Assembly: GCA_017311185.1 (NCBI GenBank)
Contig: JAESUZ010002553.1
Span: 744,001 to 808,000 of the forward strand
From: Proteles cristata cristata
Lineage: Eukaryota; Chordata; Mammalia; Carnivora; Hyaenidae
Direction: 5' to 3'
DNA: 64,000 nucleotides
The notes beneath the pieces were generated by a model, which saw only the letters and a list, made by a program, of their open reading frames with translations, had not been told where the DNA came from and did not search any database. The position numbers and the translations under genes were made by a program. Shown in pieces: positions 1 through 11,439 of this stretch. The first letter of the stretch is position 1; each line of letters starts with the position of its first letter.

Positions 1-22
1 ACTGAGCCACCCAGGTACACCA
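1..22 (-). mobile_element. Carnivore tRNA-derived SINE, head only (cut by window edge)
   Basis: The first bases are the reverse complement of the SINE 5' head (GGTGTACCTGGGTGGCTCAGT). The body lies outside the window to the left. Confidence 0.8.
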
Positions 23-269
23 ATAGTGTTTTTTAATGTTGTCTGTATTATTGTTTATGATGACAAAAAGATAAATTACTTTCTATTTGGAACTCAGATT
101 TTATGATGTGGGGTGTACACTATATGCTTCCAGCATTTATAGCACACCCTTTAAAAATGTGTTTTGATTAAGAAATAGACTCCATATTGCATATGCCATT
201 TTTCCTCAAGACTTCTCATAAATATGTATTCCTTAAGGATATCAAGAGAATTTTATTGGTACATTGATT

Positions 270-372
270 TATCCTTTCATTCATGTATTCAATAGACATT
301 TATTGAATGTTTTCTATTTCTTGCACTGAGGCATATAGGAGATAGAGTTGTGAGCTCATAGACAAGATCCAG
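270..372 (-). repeat. L2 3'-end fragment, antisense
   Basis: The text around TTCATTCATGTATTCAATAGACATTTATTG reads as the reverse of the L2 terminal sequence (TCAATAAATGTTTGTTGAATGAA). It is followed by diverged antisense 3'-UTR text. It is an old fragment with no target duplication. Confidence 0.5.
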
Positions 373-624
373 CACAGAACATATCTGTTCACTCATTTCA
401 AGTATAAAATACACTTTTTTTTTTTTTTACCAGATAATTGATGTTGAACTACATAGCATTTCACTGGTATTGCTAGTTTAGAACAAAATTGACTTTGGAA
501 ATGTGAACATAATGATTAAAAGAGAAGAATCAGGTATTTAAGTATTTATTGCATATCATGTCAAGTGCAAGATTCTCAAAATCTTTCAAAAGATTTAGGA
601 CCCTTGATGTTATACTTATTTTCT
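373..624. other. Single-copy stretch, no feature seen
   Basis: AT-rich DNA with a T run near 415-429. No gene or recognisable repeat was seen. Confidence 0.5.
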
Positions 625-636
625 ACCCTGCATAGT

Positions 637-902
637 CTTTTAAAATTTTTTTTAAAAATATTTGTTTATGTATTTTTGTATGTATTATGTATGTATGTAT
701 TTATTTATTTATTGAGAGACTAACCATGAGTCGAGGAAGAGCAGAGAGAGAGACACACACACATACACTGAATCTGTAGCAGGCTCCAGGCTCTGAGCTG
801 TCAGCACAGGGGCCGACGTGGGGATCAAACTTGTGAACCGCAAGATCATGACCTGAGCCAAAGTCAGATGTTTCACTGACTGAGCCACTCAGGCACCCCT
901 CA
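637..902 (-). mobile_element. Carnivore tRNA-Lys-type SINE
   Basis: The reverse complement shows the GGGGTGCCTGAGTGGCTCAGTCAGTG head, the B-box region, a CT-rich middle (here GA-rich) and an A-rich tail expanded into TATT/TGTA repeats (650-712). A perfect 12-bp target duplication ACCCTGCATAGT flanks it at 625-636 and 903-914. It is moderately diverged and so not among the youngest copies. Confidence 0.93.
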
Positions 903-914
903 ACCCTGCATAGT

Positions 915-2231
915 ATTGAAGAAGATATCTTTTTATTCCTTGGAGGATTTTGAATGATGCCTGCAGCAGTAGAGATGGCCTAATATTCCTCTTTCTTCCA
1001 TTTCGTTTTTTATGTTTATCACTAGCACAAGGACGTTACTAGTGTGCGGGCCTTTGAGGGGCTTCCAGTACTAAAACCAGGGAAGTTCCAGGCACACTGG
1101 AATGACCTGGTCACCATGAGTGTAAGGCAGGCTGTGGACTTCTGTGAATAGTGAAGAAGAATGGCATGTGATGGGATTGCAGATCTTTCTATATTTAGTG
1201 TGCTTTCCAACAAATGATGACATTTTGAAGTCCTTTATGATAGTCACCCAGGATGTTCTTTCTCTTCAATAGTTACCCATTTTTCCAGTTTTTCTTTCTT
1301 ACCTTTATGTCTAGCCCAGAAAAGCGTCAGATGCTTACAACAATGAGAGAGAACTTCAGGACACAAAACCAGTGGGCTCTTGACTAATGGATGCCATATG
1401 TGTCCCCTGTGGGACAGCCACTTCCAGGGGCTCCATTAGGCGGCCACGGCCTGGCCACAGCAGCCAGCCTTTTCATGACAGCACACCCTCAAAAGTTTTT
1501 TGAACAAGAGTTTTCCAAAAACAACACCACAAAGTGCATCCTTCATCATCTCTTTGTGATGGTCTGTGGAGTGGCCAGGGGTAGGTTTGGGTAGCAAGAA
1601 TATAATCACTTTATATTTTTGGAAACAGAAGGCATGTCTACTTATTGGCAGCTAAATGCTGGCAGAGGCCGGAGGGGAAAGTTTGGATTACACGGCTTCC
1701 CTGTGCCCTTGTTTATCTAAACCAACCCCTGGGGCAATGGCTTTGGCAAATCTCTCAGTAGTTGCCTTTGAGGAAATCTACCAGAAGTCCTATTCTTGTG
1801 TTTTGAAAAGTGGGTATCACTTATAAAAACTGAAACACAACACAATAAACCAAAACAATCCTTTCAGTGACCCCAAGCTTAATCTTTGCTCCCCGATGAC
1901 CCCATCTCCCAGCTCTTGCTGCTGTGGCTCTGGCTGGGGGTGGGGTAATGCATGCCAGCCTCCCTCAATCAGGCCTGATCCAGTGGGACCCACAGCTTGT
2001 TAGGAAGACTTTTTGCCTGGATTTGGGTTTCTGTAAGGGAGTAGTTGTTACTACCATGGTGATGTGGAGAAATCAAACTGGTTTCAACTGTGGGCATAAA
2101 GAGGTTAACACGTTTAAGCTCCACTTTGCCATAGAGAACTATAGAAATCTGTATTAGAGACTATATAGCAGAAAGGCATTTGAATTCAAATAACAAATAA
2201 TAATAGCTGCCAGAAAGAGAGGAAAGTTCAC
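915..2231. other. Single-copy stretch, no gene recognised
   Basis: Mixed-composition DNA with no repeat family I recognise. Short open frames (for example 1391-1594 and 1924-2157, plus) resemble no known protein and have no splice or promoter context that would make them credible. Confidence 0.5.
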
Positions 2232-2340
2232 TGACATTAAAACACGTGGGTTCTAGTCCTGGTTCTAGTCCCATGAACGAGGCCAATGCCATCCATCTGC
2301 TCTCTGGGCTTCAGTTATCATACCTGATGAATGAGAAGGC
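2232..2340 (+). repeat. Possible MIR fragment
   Basis: The order of motifs (GTTCTAGTCCTGGTTCTAG, then CTCTGGGCTTCAGTTATC, then CCTGATGAATGAGAAGG) follows the MIR consensus loosely. It is heavily diverged and the call is tentative. Confidence 0.35.
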
Positions 2341-2411
2341 TGGATCAACTAGAAGACAATAATGGGGCAAATAACTTTTGTGTACACACACTTTTGTTTG
2401 GGATCTCCTTA
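2341..2411 (+). repeat. Left arm of a 71-bp inverted duplication
   Basis: The reverse complement of this segment recurs at 3921-3991. The first 39 bases (from TGGATCAACTAGAAGACAAT) are identical. The rest matches apart from a small indel region in a CA-rich patch and the ends of the arm. The arms do not coincide with any repeat family I recognise. About 1.5 kb, including a SINE, lies between them. Confidence 0.85.
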
Positions 2412-2526
2412 TGATCTTGCACCAAAATTACTTAATTTGGAGTATTGTACCAATGACTCATTCTCTGATTCAACATTTATTGCCACATCCAAATATCAAT
2501 TAAGTTTAAACTCTCTATTAATCACT

Positions 2527-2600
2527 CCATTACTCACTTCAACATTAATCGGTGTTTATTATGCTCCAGGCGCTGAGATATAGGGAGATAAAATATTTTC
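2527..2600 (-). repeat. Possible L2 antisense fragment
   Basis: GTGTTTATTATGCTCCAGGC followed by GCTGAGATATAGGGAGATAA resembles antisense L2 3'-end text (TTTATTGAGC..CTATGTGCCAGGC..GCTGGGGATA). It is short and diverged. Confidence 0.4.
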
Positions 2601-2694
2601 TTAATGAAGAAACTGGTATAGACAAATTTCTCACTTATGGTATTATCTTTCACAGTTACCTGTTAACTTTACCACTATTTCTAGAAACATTTTA

Positions 2695-2716
2695 TTTTAT
2701 TTATTTTATTTTTGAG

Positions 2717-2754
<38 letters not shown>

Positions 2755-2921
2755 CATGAGTGGAGGAGGGGCAGAGAGAGAGGGAGACACAGAATCTGAA
2801 GCAGGCTCTGGGCTCTGAGCTGTCAGCACGGAGCCCAATGTGAGGCTTGAATTCATGAACTGCAAGCTCATGACCTGATCTGAAGTCGGCCGCTTAACCG
2901 ACTGAGCCACCCATGTGCCCC
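2695..2921 (-). mobile_element. Carnivore tRNA-derived SINE
   Basis: On the minus strand the head (GGGGCACATGGGTGGCTCAG) is followed by the tRNA-related region and a long (TC)n tract, seen on plus as (GA)n at about 2717-2749. An imperfect target duplication TCTAGAAACATTTT / TCTAGACACTTTTT occurs at 2680-2694 and 2922-2936. Confidence 0.92.
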
Positions 2922-2936
2922 TCTAGACACTTTTTA

Positions 2937-3185
2937 AATGTCACTTCCTCCTTATGCCTCCATTTTTTTATGCTACCTCGAACTGTTTCATGTATCGCTC
3001 ATAGTCTTTTTGATATTCTTTTCATTATTAATTATTTATATTCCAATATAATCTTTTTTTTCAAGCTTGAAAAAAAAAACTCGAAGACAGTACCAAATTA
3101 GGTCTTACCGTTTTCTGTCTTTAATGGCATCAAACACAGTGACTAACACAGTAGGTGCTAAATATATATATGTGCAATTACATCA
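2937..3185 (+). repeat. L2 3'-end fragment
   Basis: CACAGTGACTAACACAGTAG followed by GTGCTAAATATATA corresponds to the L2 terminus (CACAGTGCCTGGCACATAGTAGGTGCTCAATAAAT). The upstream 170 bases have the expected T/C-rich L2 3' character. The copy is diverged. Confidence 0.5.
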
Positions 3186-3920
3186 ACTGGTGCAATCCTA
3201 ATTAACGGCCTTTTCTTGTCTGTGTCCAGCTGCCTTCTGTCAGTGGTGCTCCCACGCTTTTTTGAAGCTAAGGTATTCAGCTAAAATCCAGAAGGAAACC
3301 TTTCACAGGGTGGAAGATTGTTTTTTCCTTGAAGACAGGGAAACTCCCATTACCAACTTCTGAAATTTAAGAAGAGCTTTTGTTCAACATGAAGTATTCT
3401 GGATCATGGCAGATGTGTCGTGACAACTCTTCCACATGGACACCAAGAATATTCATTGCTAGCAGCTGGGTTTGGATTTCCCTTAGACCAGCTGTATGTC
3501 TGGATGGAGGTGAGAATTTGCTAAGGGCCACAGGAACCTTCTGAATACCACAGGCAAAAGATCAAGGGGAAGCAGTCTTACTACCTGCTAATGCAGCTCA
3601 GGAAACTGATATGATCTGGGCTTACTGTGTTGCACTTAACTGCAATAACTTGATACAGACTGTTTTTAATGGACTTGCTTTAAGAAGTGAAAACCAGTAT
3701 ACTCTGTTGAGTGTTCACGTGTTGTATGAAAGTTTGCAAAGTAATATTACCTACTTTGTATGGAGTGATTTCAATGTGTCAGGTTTTCATTACATATTTA
3801 TTCCAGCTAATCCTCAAAATGAGAGTATAGAATTGAAAGGTGCAGTGCAGAGGAAGTGGCAGTCAGTGTCTTCTTACTCATTAATAAGTGGTGTTTGAAA
3901 TAGAATTAATTGCTGCAATC
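3186..3920. other. Single-copy spacer inside the inverted duplication
   Basis: No repeat or gene recognised. A 95-codon open frame (3611-3898, plus) has no recognisable protein features. Confidence 0.5.
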
Positions 3921-3991
3921 AGAAGGAGATCCCAAACAAAAGTATGTGTGTAAAAAGTTATTTGCCCCATTATTGTCTTCTAGTTGATCCA
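3921..3991 (-). repeat. Right arm of the 71-bp inverted duplication
   Basis: This is the reverse complement of 2341-2411. The match starts at GGAGATCCCAAACAAAAG and ends at TTCTAGTTGATCCA. The sequence outside the outer end of each arm is unrelated, so the duplicated block has sharp outer limits. Confidence 0.85.
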
Positions 3992-4003
3992 GAATATCCT
4001 TAT

Positions 4004-5789
4004 ATTACTTTTGAGAAGATTTTGATAGAAGTAATCCCTTCCTCCCTCTTCTCCCTCACCCCACAAAAAAGTAAATCCTGACAGAGCACTGTAGACTCCT
4101 GGGAATATAATCTAATTGATCCAGAATTGAAAAACAATCTTATGGATGCTTACAAATCAACTAGAGCAAGATTGTTGTTAAACAGAAATATTGGAAGCCT
4201 CAGAAGTTTCCAGATGTGTTCATGATAAAGGCCTGTAGGTCTTTGCCTGTCTCCTTTCAGCATCCTGAGTTGGGAATTTACCTGGACACAGAAGCAGGTT
4301 TATAGCCAATCCTGTGGAGATGGAAAGGACAGGAGGAGATGCCTTAGTACGATTCTCCCTTCAAATGATGGCTTTGGATTTGCACCAAAATTAGACTTTC
4401 AACCCAAATGTACCATTGCAGTTGGTTTACTCTTGGCAAAGCAAGACTTCCTGTTTTTCAGAAAACAGACTTAAAGAGGCTTAGACAAGAGACATAAGAG
4501 CTTTCTTGCACACCCATCAGTTTTTACAAAACAGCATTTTAATTATTTAAGTGCAAGTGAATCAGTAACATCTGAATTAGATTTTCTTAGAAAAACTACA
4601 ATTGGCTTTTGAAACTAAAGGGAGAAAGTGCTTGGTTGGCTAAAAGCAATTTAGGTTTTGTGGTAACCCCAAAGTGTTTGAAAAACAATTTACATATCTG
4701 ATGAGCTCAAAATGTCTCTGGATTAGGCCTTGTTCCCAGGATAAGATACACAACAAATATGGACATTTTAAACAAGGATCATATTGAGTTCCATTTCACA
4801 GGGTCCAAAAGTTGGTAACCAAAAGTTGAAAAAGCCTGTCCTTATTTTTTCACATGACACATTTTCAAAACCATTTACAATCTTAAAAGATTATTTAAAT
4901 AATGGGAACATCTTATGAGGTAGAATTTTCATAGAAATTATTCAAATAATGAAAACATCTTAGAAAGTAGACTTTTCATAGCATCAAAGTAGAATAACTT
5001 GTCAACCAATTTAATAACACGTTTTGCAGTTACTTTTAATTAAGTCAATCTTTACAAAGGGGAAATTATTTCAGGAGAATTCTAAGAATATTTAGGTTCT
5101 CAGAGAGCTTTGGGACTACAGCATATTTTCCTATAAAATGAGTCATCAAGATAATTTGTAGAACCTAGATTTTGTTATATTCATAGGTTCAAACCAAATT
5201 GGGTAGCTTATTAATCAAATTTTGCTGCCCCTTTGATTTTCCTTAAAAGCTCTTATTTAAGTATCGATGTTTCCTGGTTGACAGTCACTGGAGTGAGTTG
5301 GATTTCTGACTCACCAGTGGTAAAGTTTAAATTGAAACCAAAAAGCAGGAGATGTCCATTGAAAGACATTCACTTATCAGTGAGAACCTATTGATTGAAA
5401 CTTGCTGTGAACTGGCAGTGTGGTTGGTAATTTGATGGTGACTAATTTAATGTACTTAAAGTGAAGATTTTGGGTTTCTCTCTAAATATGTCAGTGGCAA
5501 GCAAATTATTTAGCTTTTTTCTCCCAGTCTGTGGATGCCCTGTGAAGTTCTAGAGAATAGAGAAAAGAGGCAGCTTGACATTGGTCTCAGATACTGCAAG
5601 ATAAAGTTCTTCCTAGGCTTTTCCTGTTGGTTTGGATTCTCTAACAGCATTTTGGCTTGATTAAATTTCTGTTCTTTGACTTATTTATAAGGTATGTGCA
5701 GAGACTTTTGCTTAAAGCTAAATCTTATTTTCCTCCAGAATCTTAAAAATAGATGGTACTTAATAAATGCTTGTTGCATTGAATTGATT
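4004..5789. other. Single-copy stretch
   Basis: AT-rich DNA with no gene or dispersed repeat recognised. It contains the short tandem duplication listed separately. Confidence 0.5.
4890..4983 (+). repeat. Tandem duplication, two 47-bp units
   Basis: Units 4890-4936 and 4937-4983 both read ATTATTyAAATAATGrrAAC... and end in TTTTCATAG. By eye they differ at 8 of 47 positions (about 83% identity), which suggests an old local duplication. Confidence 0.8.
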
Positions 5790-6040
5790 TAATATAATTA
5801 GGCTATACTTTTACATTGGAATGATGTACCTCATTTATACCTGTACTTTTTGAGTACCTGTTTTGATGATATGATACATGATATAGAAACGTTCCTGTTT
5901 TTATGCTGGTCATTGTATAAGGTGCTGTGGACTTAGAGATAATAAAATAAATCCTGGACCTCAAGAAGCTTATAACGTAGACGGAAGATAGATATAGAAA
6001 CAAGTAATTATAGTTCATAATATGGGCTGTGTGTCAATGG
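5790..6040 (-). repeat. L2 antisense fragment
   Basis: GGTGCTGTGGACTTAGAGAT, then ATCCTGGACCTCAAGAAGC, then a GACGGAAGATAGATATAGAA patch follow the antisense L2 3' order (AGGCGCTGGGGATA, CCCTGCCCTCATGGAGCTTA, GGGGGAGACAGACA). The copy is heavily diverged. Confidence 0.5.
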
Positions 6041-6464
6041 CAACAGTTACCTACCCCAATATCTGCTTACCTATTTCTCCTTAGAAATTAATCCCAGTTT
6101 GTATCTGGGTACTTGATCACAAGGAACAAACAGTTTTATTTCCCAGCTTGCCTAGCCTTTAAGTATGGTCTGGGAAGATATAATAGAGACATAATGGATT
6201 TTCCAAGAAGATTGCTGAAAGGAAGCTAACTTAGCAGGAACTGCTTTTTTTTTCTCTCTCCACAGTTGCCTGTACTCCTTTTTCTAGCCGGAAACTCCAG
6301 CAGCTATCTTGAGACATGATGTGAACTTGAATATGGAGGTCAAGTGCTAGAGAGGTGGGAGAGCTAGTCTAGGTTCCTGATGATATCATGAGGCAGTTTT
6401 ACCAACCCTGGACTGCTTATTTCTCATTTGTTTTGTTTTATTTTTAACATGAGAAATAAGTTTC
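6041..6464. other. Single-copy stretch
   Basis: No gene or repeat recognised before the next SINE. Confidence 0.45.
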
Positions 6465-6696
6465 GAGGTACCTGGGTGGCTCAGTTGGTTAAGCGTCTGA
6501 CTTCGGCTCAGGTCATGATCTCACAGGTTCGTGGGTTTGAGCCCCGCGACCGGCTCTGTGCTGACAACTCAGAGCCTGGAGTCTGTTTCGGATTCTGTGT
6601 CTCATTCTCTCTCTGCCCCTCCCCCACTTGTACTCTGCCTCTCTCTGTCTCTCAAAAGTAAATAAATGCAAAAGAAAAAAAATTTTTTTAATAAAA
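6465..6696 (+). mobile_element. Carnivore SINE, CTTCGGCTCAGG subtype
   Basis: The full order is visible: head CCTGGGTGGCTCAGTTGGTT, the diagnostic ACTTCGGCTCAGGTCATGAT, a B-box-like GGTTCGTGGGTTTGAGCCCC, a CT-rich region and an AAATAAATGCAAAAG tail. The target duplication is approximately AAATAAGTTTC / AAATAAATTTC. Confidence 0.93.
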
Positions 6697-8106
6697 AAAT
6701 AAATTTCTATCTTTTTATAGCCACTATTATTCTGAAATATTCTAGATAAAGGGAAGAATGTTGTGTGCTGATATAGTGGTCAAAATGGGAGTCTAGTACA
6801 GCCTTGGGAGAAAAAGTATCCTATCCACAAAGTTCTATTTGGGAACTTTGGTGTTGCCATGTGGCTGCTTTAAATCCCTTTTCACTCACAAGACTGTTTA
6901 GGCTTTCCCAGGACCTGGGAGCATAAAATGGAGAAGTGGTGAGATGGGGTTGTGAGAACTTTCAAGACCACCCAGTAGCATGGATGGTGGTCTGGCCCCC
7001 AGGGGAATCAACAGGTAGGTAGTGAAGGCCTCAACATAAGAGAGACTTGGTCATAGCTAGAGAATGTTTCTTCTGGGAAGAAGATGGTGCTTTGTGCAAT
7101 GGAAGTGCAGAAAGACATTGAGAGAGGTCAAGGTTAGAATGTGGAACAAACACTGAAAACTCAAGCAGACTATGACTTTGGGACATCTTGGAGTAGTCTG
7201 AGTCATTATGAAATCATCTGGCCATATCTCCCCAAAATACTCCTGGTGTTTGCTTTTCTTGATGTGGGATGTTGCAGACTCAACAGGGAACAGAATTTTT
7301 TAAAAAAATGAGCAGTGACATCTGTAGCCTATTATGGGATGATTTTGGTTAATTGGTATGTGGTATGAGAAGCCCTATCATAGATAAAACAGAGCATCTA
7401 TACAGGTGCTGGGATACTAATTTCAGGAGGTGATTTATCTGAAACAAAAATTGGTATCCTCTTTGAGCCCTGGGGAATTGGTGGAGAAAAAGATGGTAAA
7501 AGGTGGACGTCAGTTTTACTTCATATGCTAAGATATAGCCCTGCTTGCTTAGGGAAGAGGGAACTCTACAGATCTGCATAGTGGTTGGGGGAGCAGGGAG
7601 ATTGGAAGAAAGGGAACAAAATAAAGTTAAATATGATAATATAACAGTTCCAGAGCAATCTCATCTCCCAAGAAAAATGTGACATTCTGGGACTCTCCAC
7701 CCTTGCAAAAATAATAGGTTAAGAGATCTGTTTCTTAGAGGGCTATCTCATATGAAAGAATTTCTCCAGAAAAGGCAGAGATTCGCAGCATAATTTCAAA
7801 AGGAGATGGGGCTCCAGGGGGCCTTTGTGGTGTCCATAGGCTACCTGTGTTTTGGACAGTTGTCCAATCGAGGGCTGAATTGACTTGGGCCTGGGATCCT
7901 TAGCTTAGAACAACGTCCTGGATTCACCATAGAATGTCCTTGTCTATAAGAGCATAGATACCAGCATGTGATCTCTTGTGGGCAGAGAGCCATCTCCAAC
8001 TTGTCCAAGAAAGTTAATACCCATAGGTCTGTAAGTCAAAAGGAAACACTGTCAACATTTCGCTGTTTCCCTGCCATAATAACCTATCTTTTGTCTATGG
8101 ATATAG
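6697..8106. other. Single-copy stretch
   Basis: No gene or dispersed repeat recognised. Short open frames such as 7349-7579 (minus) have no supporting features. Confidence 0.5.
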
Positions 8107-8216
8107 GGTATGGCATGGATTCTAGAACCAGGCTGCCTAGATCTGCCACTTATTAGCTGCGTGGCCTGGGCAAGTTAATTAACTTTTTGGCATCTCGGTT
8201 TCCTTCTCTTCACAGA
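8107..8216 (+). repeat. MIR element (core)
   Basis: GCATGGATTCTAGAACCAGG, then CTGCCTAGATCTGCCACTTA, then TTAGCTGCGTGGCCTGGGCA and AAGTTAATTAACTTTTTGGC keep the MIR core order. This is one of the clearest MIR copies in the window. Confidence 0.85.
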
Positions 8217-8264
8217 TGCCTGCGCATATGCATGTATGTGTGCATGTGTTTATAGGTTTTTGAT

Positions 8265-8885
8265 TATTTCTAGTTGATTTGGGGAAAATTGTTGTACATT
8301 AAGAATACTAATATATTGTCTTCCATAGAGAGTACAAATATTTTTTTGGGCTTTTCTGCCATTTCATTATTTATTAATAATATTTTTGACATATAAGCAT
8401 TTTAATTCTTTGTATGGTCAAGTGGATCTGGTTTTACTTTTTGATTTATACAATTGCTTTGGCTTAGAAAGTTTTTCTCATCCCAACAGACAAACTTCAT
8501 GGTATCATTTTTACATTGAAGTTTGTAATTCATGCAATGAATCCATGTAAAAACTATTTTTATACATGAAATGAAGTTCTAGGTATATTTTTTAATCTGA
8601 TGATTCAGCTGAAATTCTCAATTCTATTTGTTGAATAATTTATTATTTCTCTATTAATGTGTATTTCTTAATCAGATGTTAAATTAGTATACAATGTAGC
8701 TGGTCTTCAGCCTCATGATTCTTGACAATACCACATCATTTAACTAAAGTAGTACTATATTTTAATACTAGGTCATGTAAGCCTAATGGATTACTTTACC
8801 TTTTCAAAATCTTCTTACCCGTTTTTTTCGCATTTATATACATAATGAACTTTAGGTCATTTTCTTTTTAAGGAAATTTCTACTA
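8265..8885 (-). repeat. Old LINE-1/HAL1-type ORF2 fragment
   Basis: Antisense text such as CATGTAAAAACTATTTTTAT, then TCTATTTGTTGAATAATTTA, then ATGAACTTTAGGTCATTTTC follows the order of the RT-distal part of old L1 or HAL1 ORF2. It is strongly diverged with no open frame left. Confidence 0.55.
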
Positions 8886-9824
8886 GAAAAAAGAAATAAT
8901 TTAAAGATATTCAATCTCTTTTCTTATACACATTATTATTGTTTTTTTGTATGGGTCATGCACATTTTGAGATAAGTGAGTCCACCAGTATTCACAATTG
9001 TCCACTGTAAGATCCCGCAAAGCTATTTCACTTTTGTGCACATGTAAGCACATGCATGTGTGTGCACCCACACAATCACATAGAGGAAGCTTAGCATCTG
9101 ACATAAACTGCTGCTCTTTTTAAGATTTGTTTTTTTGTAACCAGGTAAATGGCTCCCCTGCAATTATAGAGAACATTCCTCTAGTATCTCTTTCAATTTC
9201 AACATCTTTGACCATTTGCAATGGCAATGGTGAATCTCAAACTTTCCTAATAGTTGACTTCAACCTTTTCAGCGAAGGAGTAAATGATCAGGTGCCCATT
9301 TTATGAGTGGCAGCCTTTTAATTCAGTAGAAACAATATAATGGACTGAAACAATTAATAAGTATTCATTGCTGGGATCTTTGAGGGTACCTGATACCACT
9401 CTCTGCCTGATTTATAAACCAACTGATGAATAAAACATGCATCAGCAGGTGGAGCACTTTATTACTGATAGAGCCTAGCTTGAAGGTAAAGCTCAGTATG
9501 GCCCCTCAGCTATCAGGGCCAAATATTGGTTGAGCTACAGAAGGAAGGAGAAAGGTCTTTTTTTCCTGAGAATTCTGATAGGTTATCTCAGCTCCAAAGT
9601 GGGAGAATGTCTATCACTCTCAAACCAAGTAACTCACCTCCCCTTTGGTGGGATGAAAAAGGAGGCATTTAGTGAAAAAAAAAAATTCTTCCTTGTGAAA
9701 ACCAGAAGGGAAAAGAGGTATTTCCTCCCAAAACTCAAGGACAAGGGCAGGAACTATAGCTCTGTGTAATCTCAGCTAAAGAAAGAGGCTTGACTTCTCT
9801 GTATTGGTCTCGTCTCATCACTTA
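8886..9824. other. Single-copy stretch
   Basis: No gene or repeat recognised. A small CA/TG-rich patch lies near 9035-9075. Confidence 0.5.
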
Positions 9825-10290
9825 TTTTCTCAGCAAACACTTCTGTGCCCACCCTGCACCAGGCATAGTTTTAGGCACTGGGGGCTCAGTCCTGAAGACT
9901 GAACACAAAGCAGAAAGTCCCTGCTTTCCTGGAATTTACTATCTGCAGGAGGAAATGCAGATCACAAACCAAATAAAGATAACTGTTAGATGGTGAGAAG
10001 CCATGCAAAGAAAAAGAGAATGATGAGACCGGATGAGGGGTTGGGGCAGTGGTAGTTCTTGAATCTGGATGAGTGTCTGAGGAGGTCACATTGAGCTGAG
10101 GCTCCAGTGATGAGGAGAAAGAATCATCAAATGAAGACCTGGAAGGAAAATACTGCTGGAAGAGGGAGCATCTCAGTCCCCAAGGCAGGAATAGCTTCAA
10201 ATAGTCCCTGAACCTACATCTTGTGTTCTTGGGAATGAGCCACCATGGCACAGAGGTCTCTGTAAGGTCACCATGTCACTCAGAGACCAG
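9825..10290 (-). repeat. L2 antisense fragment
   Basis: CTGCACCAGGCATAGTTTTA, GGCACTGGGGGCTCAGTCCT, CCCTGCTTTCCTGGAATTTA and GAGGAGGTCACATTGAGCTG keep the order of antisense L2. The 121-codon minus frame here (9886-10251) is a by-product of this repeat, not a gene. Confidence 0.65.
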
Positions 10291-10539
10291 GCTGCATTGT
10301 AATTGGGCATGGCATTTCTGCTATAACAAGCATTGGTGCCTTAAATCTTTACTTGTTTAAAAGACATGTGATTGAAATTATTACTTTTGCTCTTCACATA
10401 TTCTTATGAAGAAAAACAAACCCACTTGATATGGAGGGGTGGGCCTGAATCAAAACTGAGACCACAGACTAATCTTTTACACCCTTAATAGCTATGCCTG
10501 GTGGTATTGGACAAAGAGCTCGCTAGTGGCCAATAGCAG

Positions 10540-10665
10540 ATAATCCTACTACCATATGTGCTCGGTACTTGGGATACAAAGGTAGATAAGGCAAATTTGG
10601 TCCCTACCCTAGCCAAGTGTCTTATGGGGATGATAAATGCTAATAATAATTAAACAAGACATTGA
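10540..10665 (-). repeat. L2 antisense fragment
   Basis: TATGTGCTCGGTACTTGGGA followed by TTTGGTCCCTACCCTAGCC and a GATAAATGCTAATAATAATT patch resembles antisense L2. It is short and diverged. Confidence 0.45.
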
Positions 10666-10765
10666 TTTTTCCTGGTTAGAGTTATTCCTAGGTATTTTAT
10701 TATTGTGTAGCTTAGGTGAATGAAGTTATTTCTACCATTTTATGTTATAACTGGTTTTTGCTGGT

Positions 10766-11169
10766 TGTAATAGTTTGCAAGGGCTACCATAACAAAATGT
10801 CACAGACTGTGTGGCTTAAACAACAGAGATTTATTTTCTCATAAATCTGGAGGCTAGAAGCCCAAGACCAAGGTGTCAGCAGGTTTGGTTTCTTGAGACC
10901 TCTCTCTTTGGCTTGCAGATGGTCTTCTTGCTCTGTCCTTACATGGTCTTTTCTCTGCATGCATGCATGTCAGGTGTTTCTCCTGCATCCAAATTTCCTC
11001 TTCAATAAGGAGACCAGTCAGATTGGATTAGAACCTACCTTAAAGGCTTCAGTTTGACTTATTCACTTCTTTATAGGCCCTATTTCCAAATATTGTCACA
11101 TTCTGAGGTGTTGGGGGTTAGGATTCAACAAATGAATTTTGGAGTGGGGATACAAGTCAGCCCATAACA
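10766..11169 (-). mobile_element. MLT1/MST-type (ERVL-MaLR) solo LTR
   Basis: In antisense order: TAGTTTGCAAGGGCTACCAT, AACAGAGATTTATTTTCTCA, CTGGAGGCTAGAAGCCCAAG, ACCAAGGTGTCAGCAGGTTT, then CCCTATTTCCAAATATTGTC and CAGCCCATAACA. This matches a MaLR LTR read backwards. No internal region is attached, and no clear 5-bp target duplication is seen. It is an old non-coding relic. Confidence 0.85.
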
Positions 11170-11439
11170 TTTGTAAATAGGAAATCTATTTATTTGTGTA
11201 TATTTAAGGAGTATTTACCTACTTTACTGACTCTTTTACTAATTCTAAAATAATATAATTTTTTTCTTTTTGGGTTATCTGGGTACAAACTCATACCATC
11301 TGTAAAAGTGGGAAAATTCTCTCTTTAATCAAAACTTTGTTTAATGCCTGGTTATATTAGCCAGAGTTTTCAGAACAATGATAAATGATGGTCATGGAAG
11401 GAAATCTTATTTTAAATATTATTTTAATGTTAGCAGTTC

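Noticed and set aside
6465..6540. SINE head as a tRNA gene
   Set aside because: The tRNA-like A and B boxes are part of the SINE. The cloverleaf is not intact and the downstream CT-rich/A-tail structure is SINE.
9886..10251. 121-codon minus frame
   Set aside because: Lies within an antisense L2 repeat and has no similarity to L2 or any other protein.
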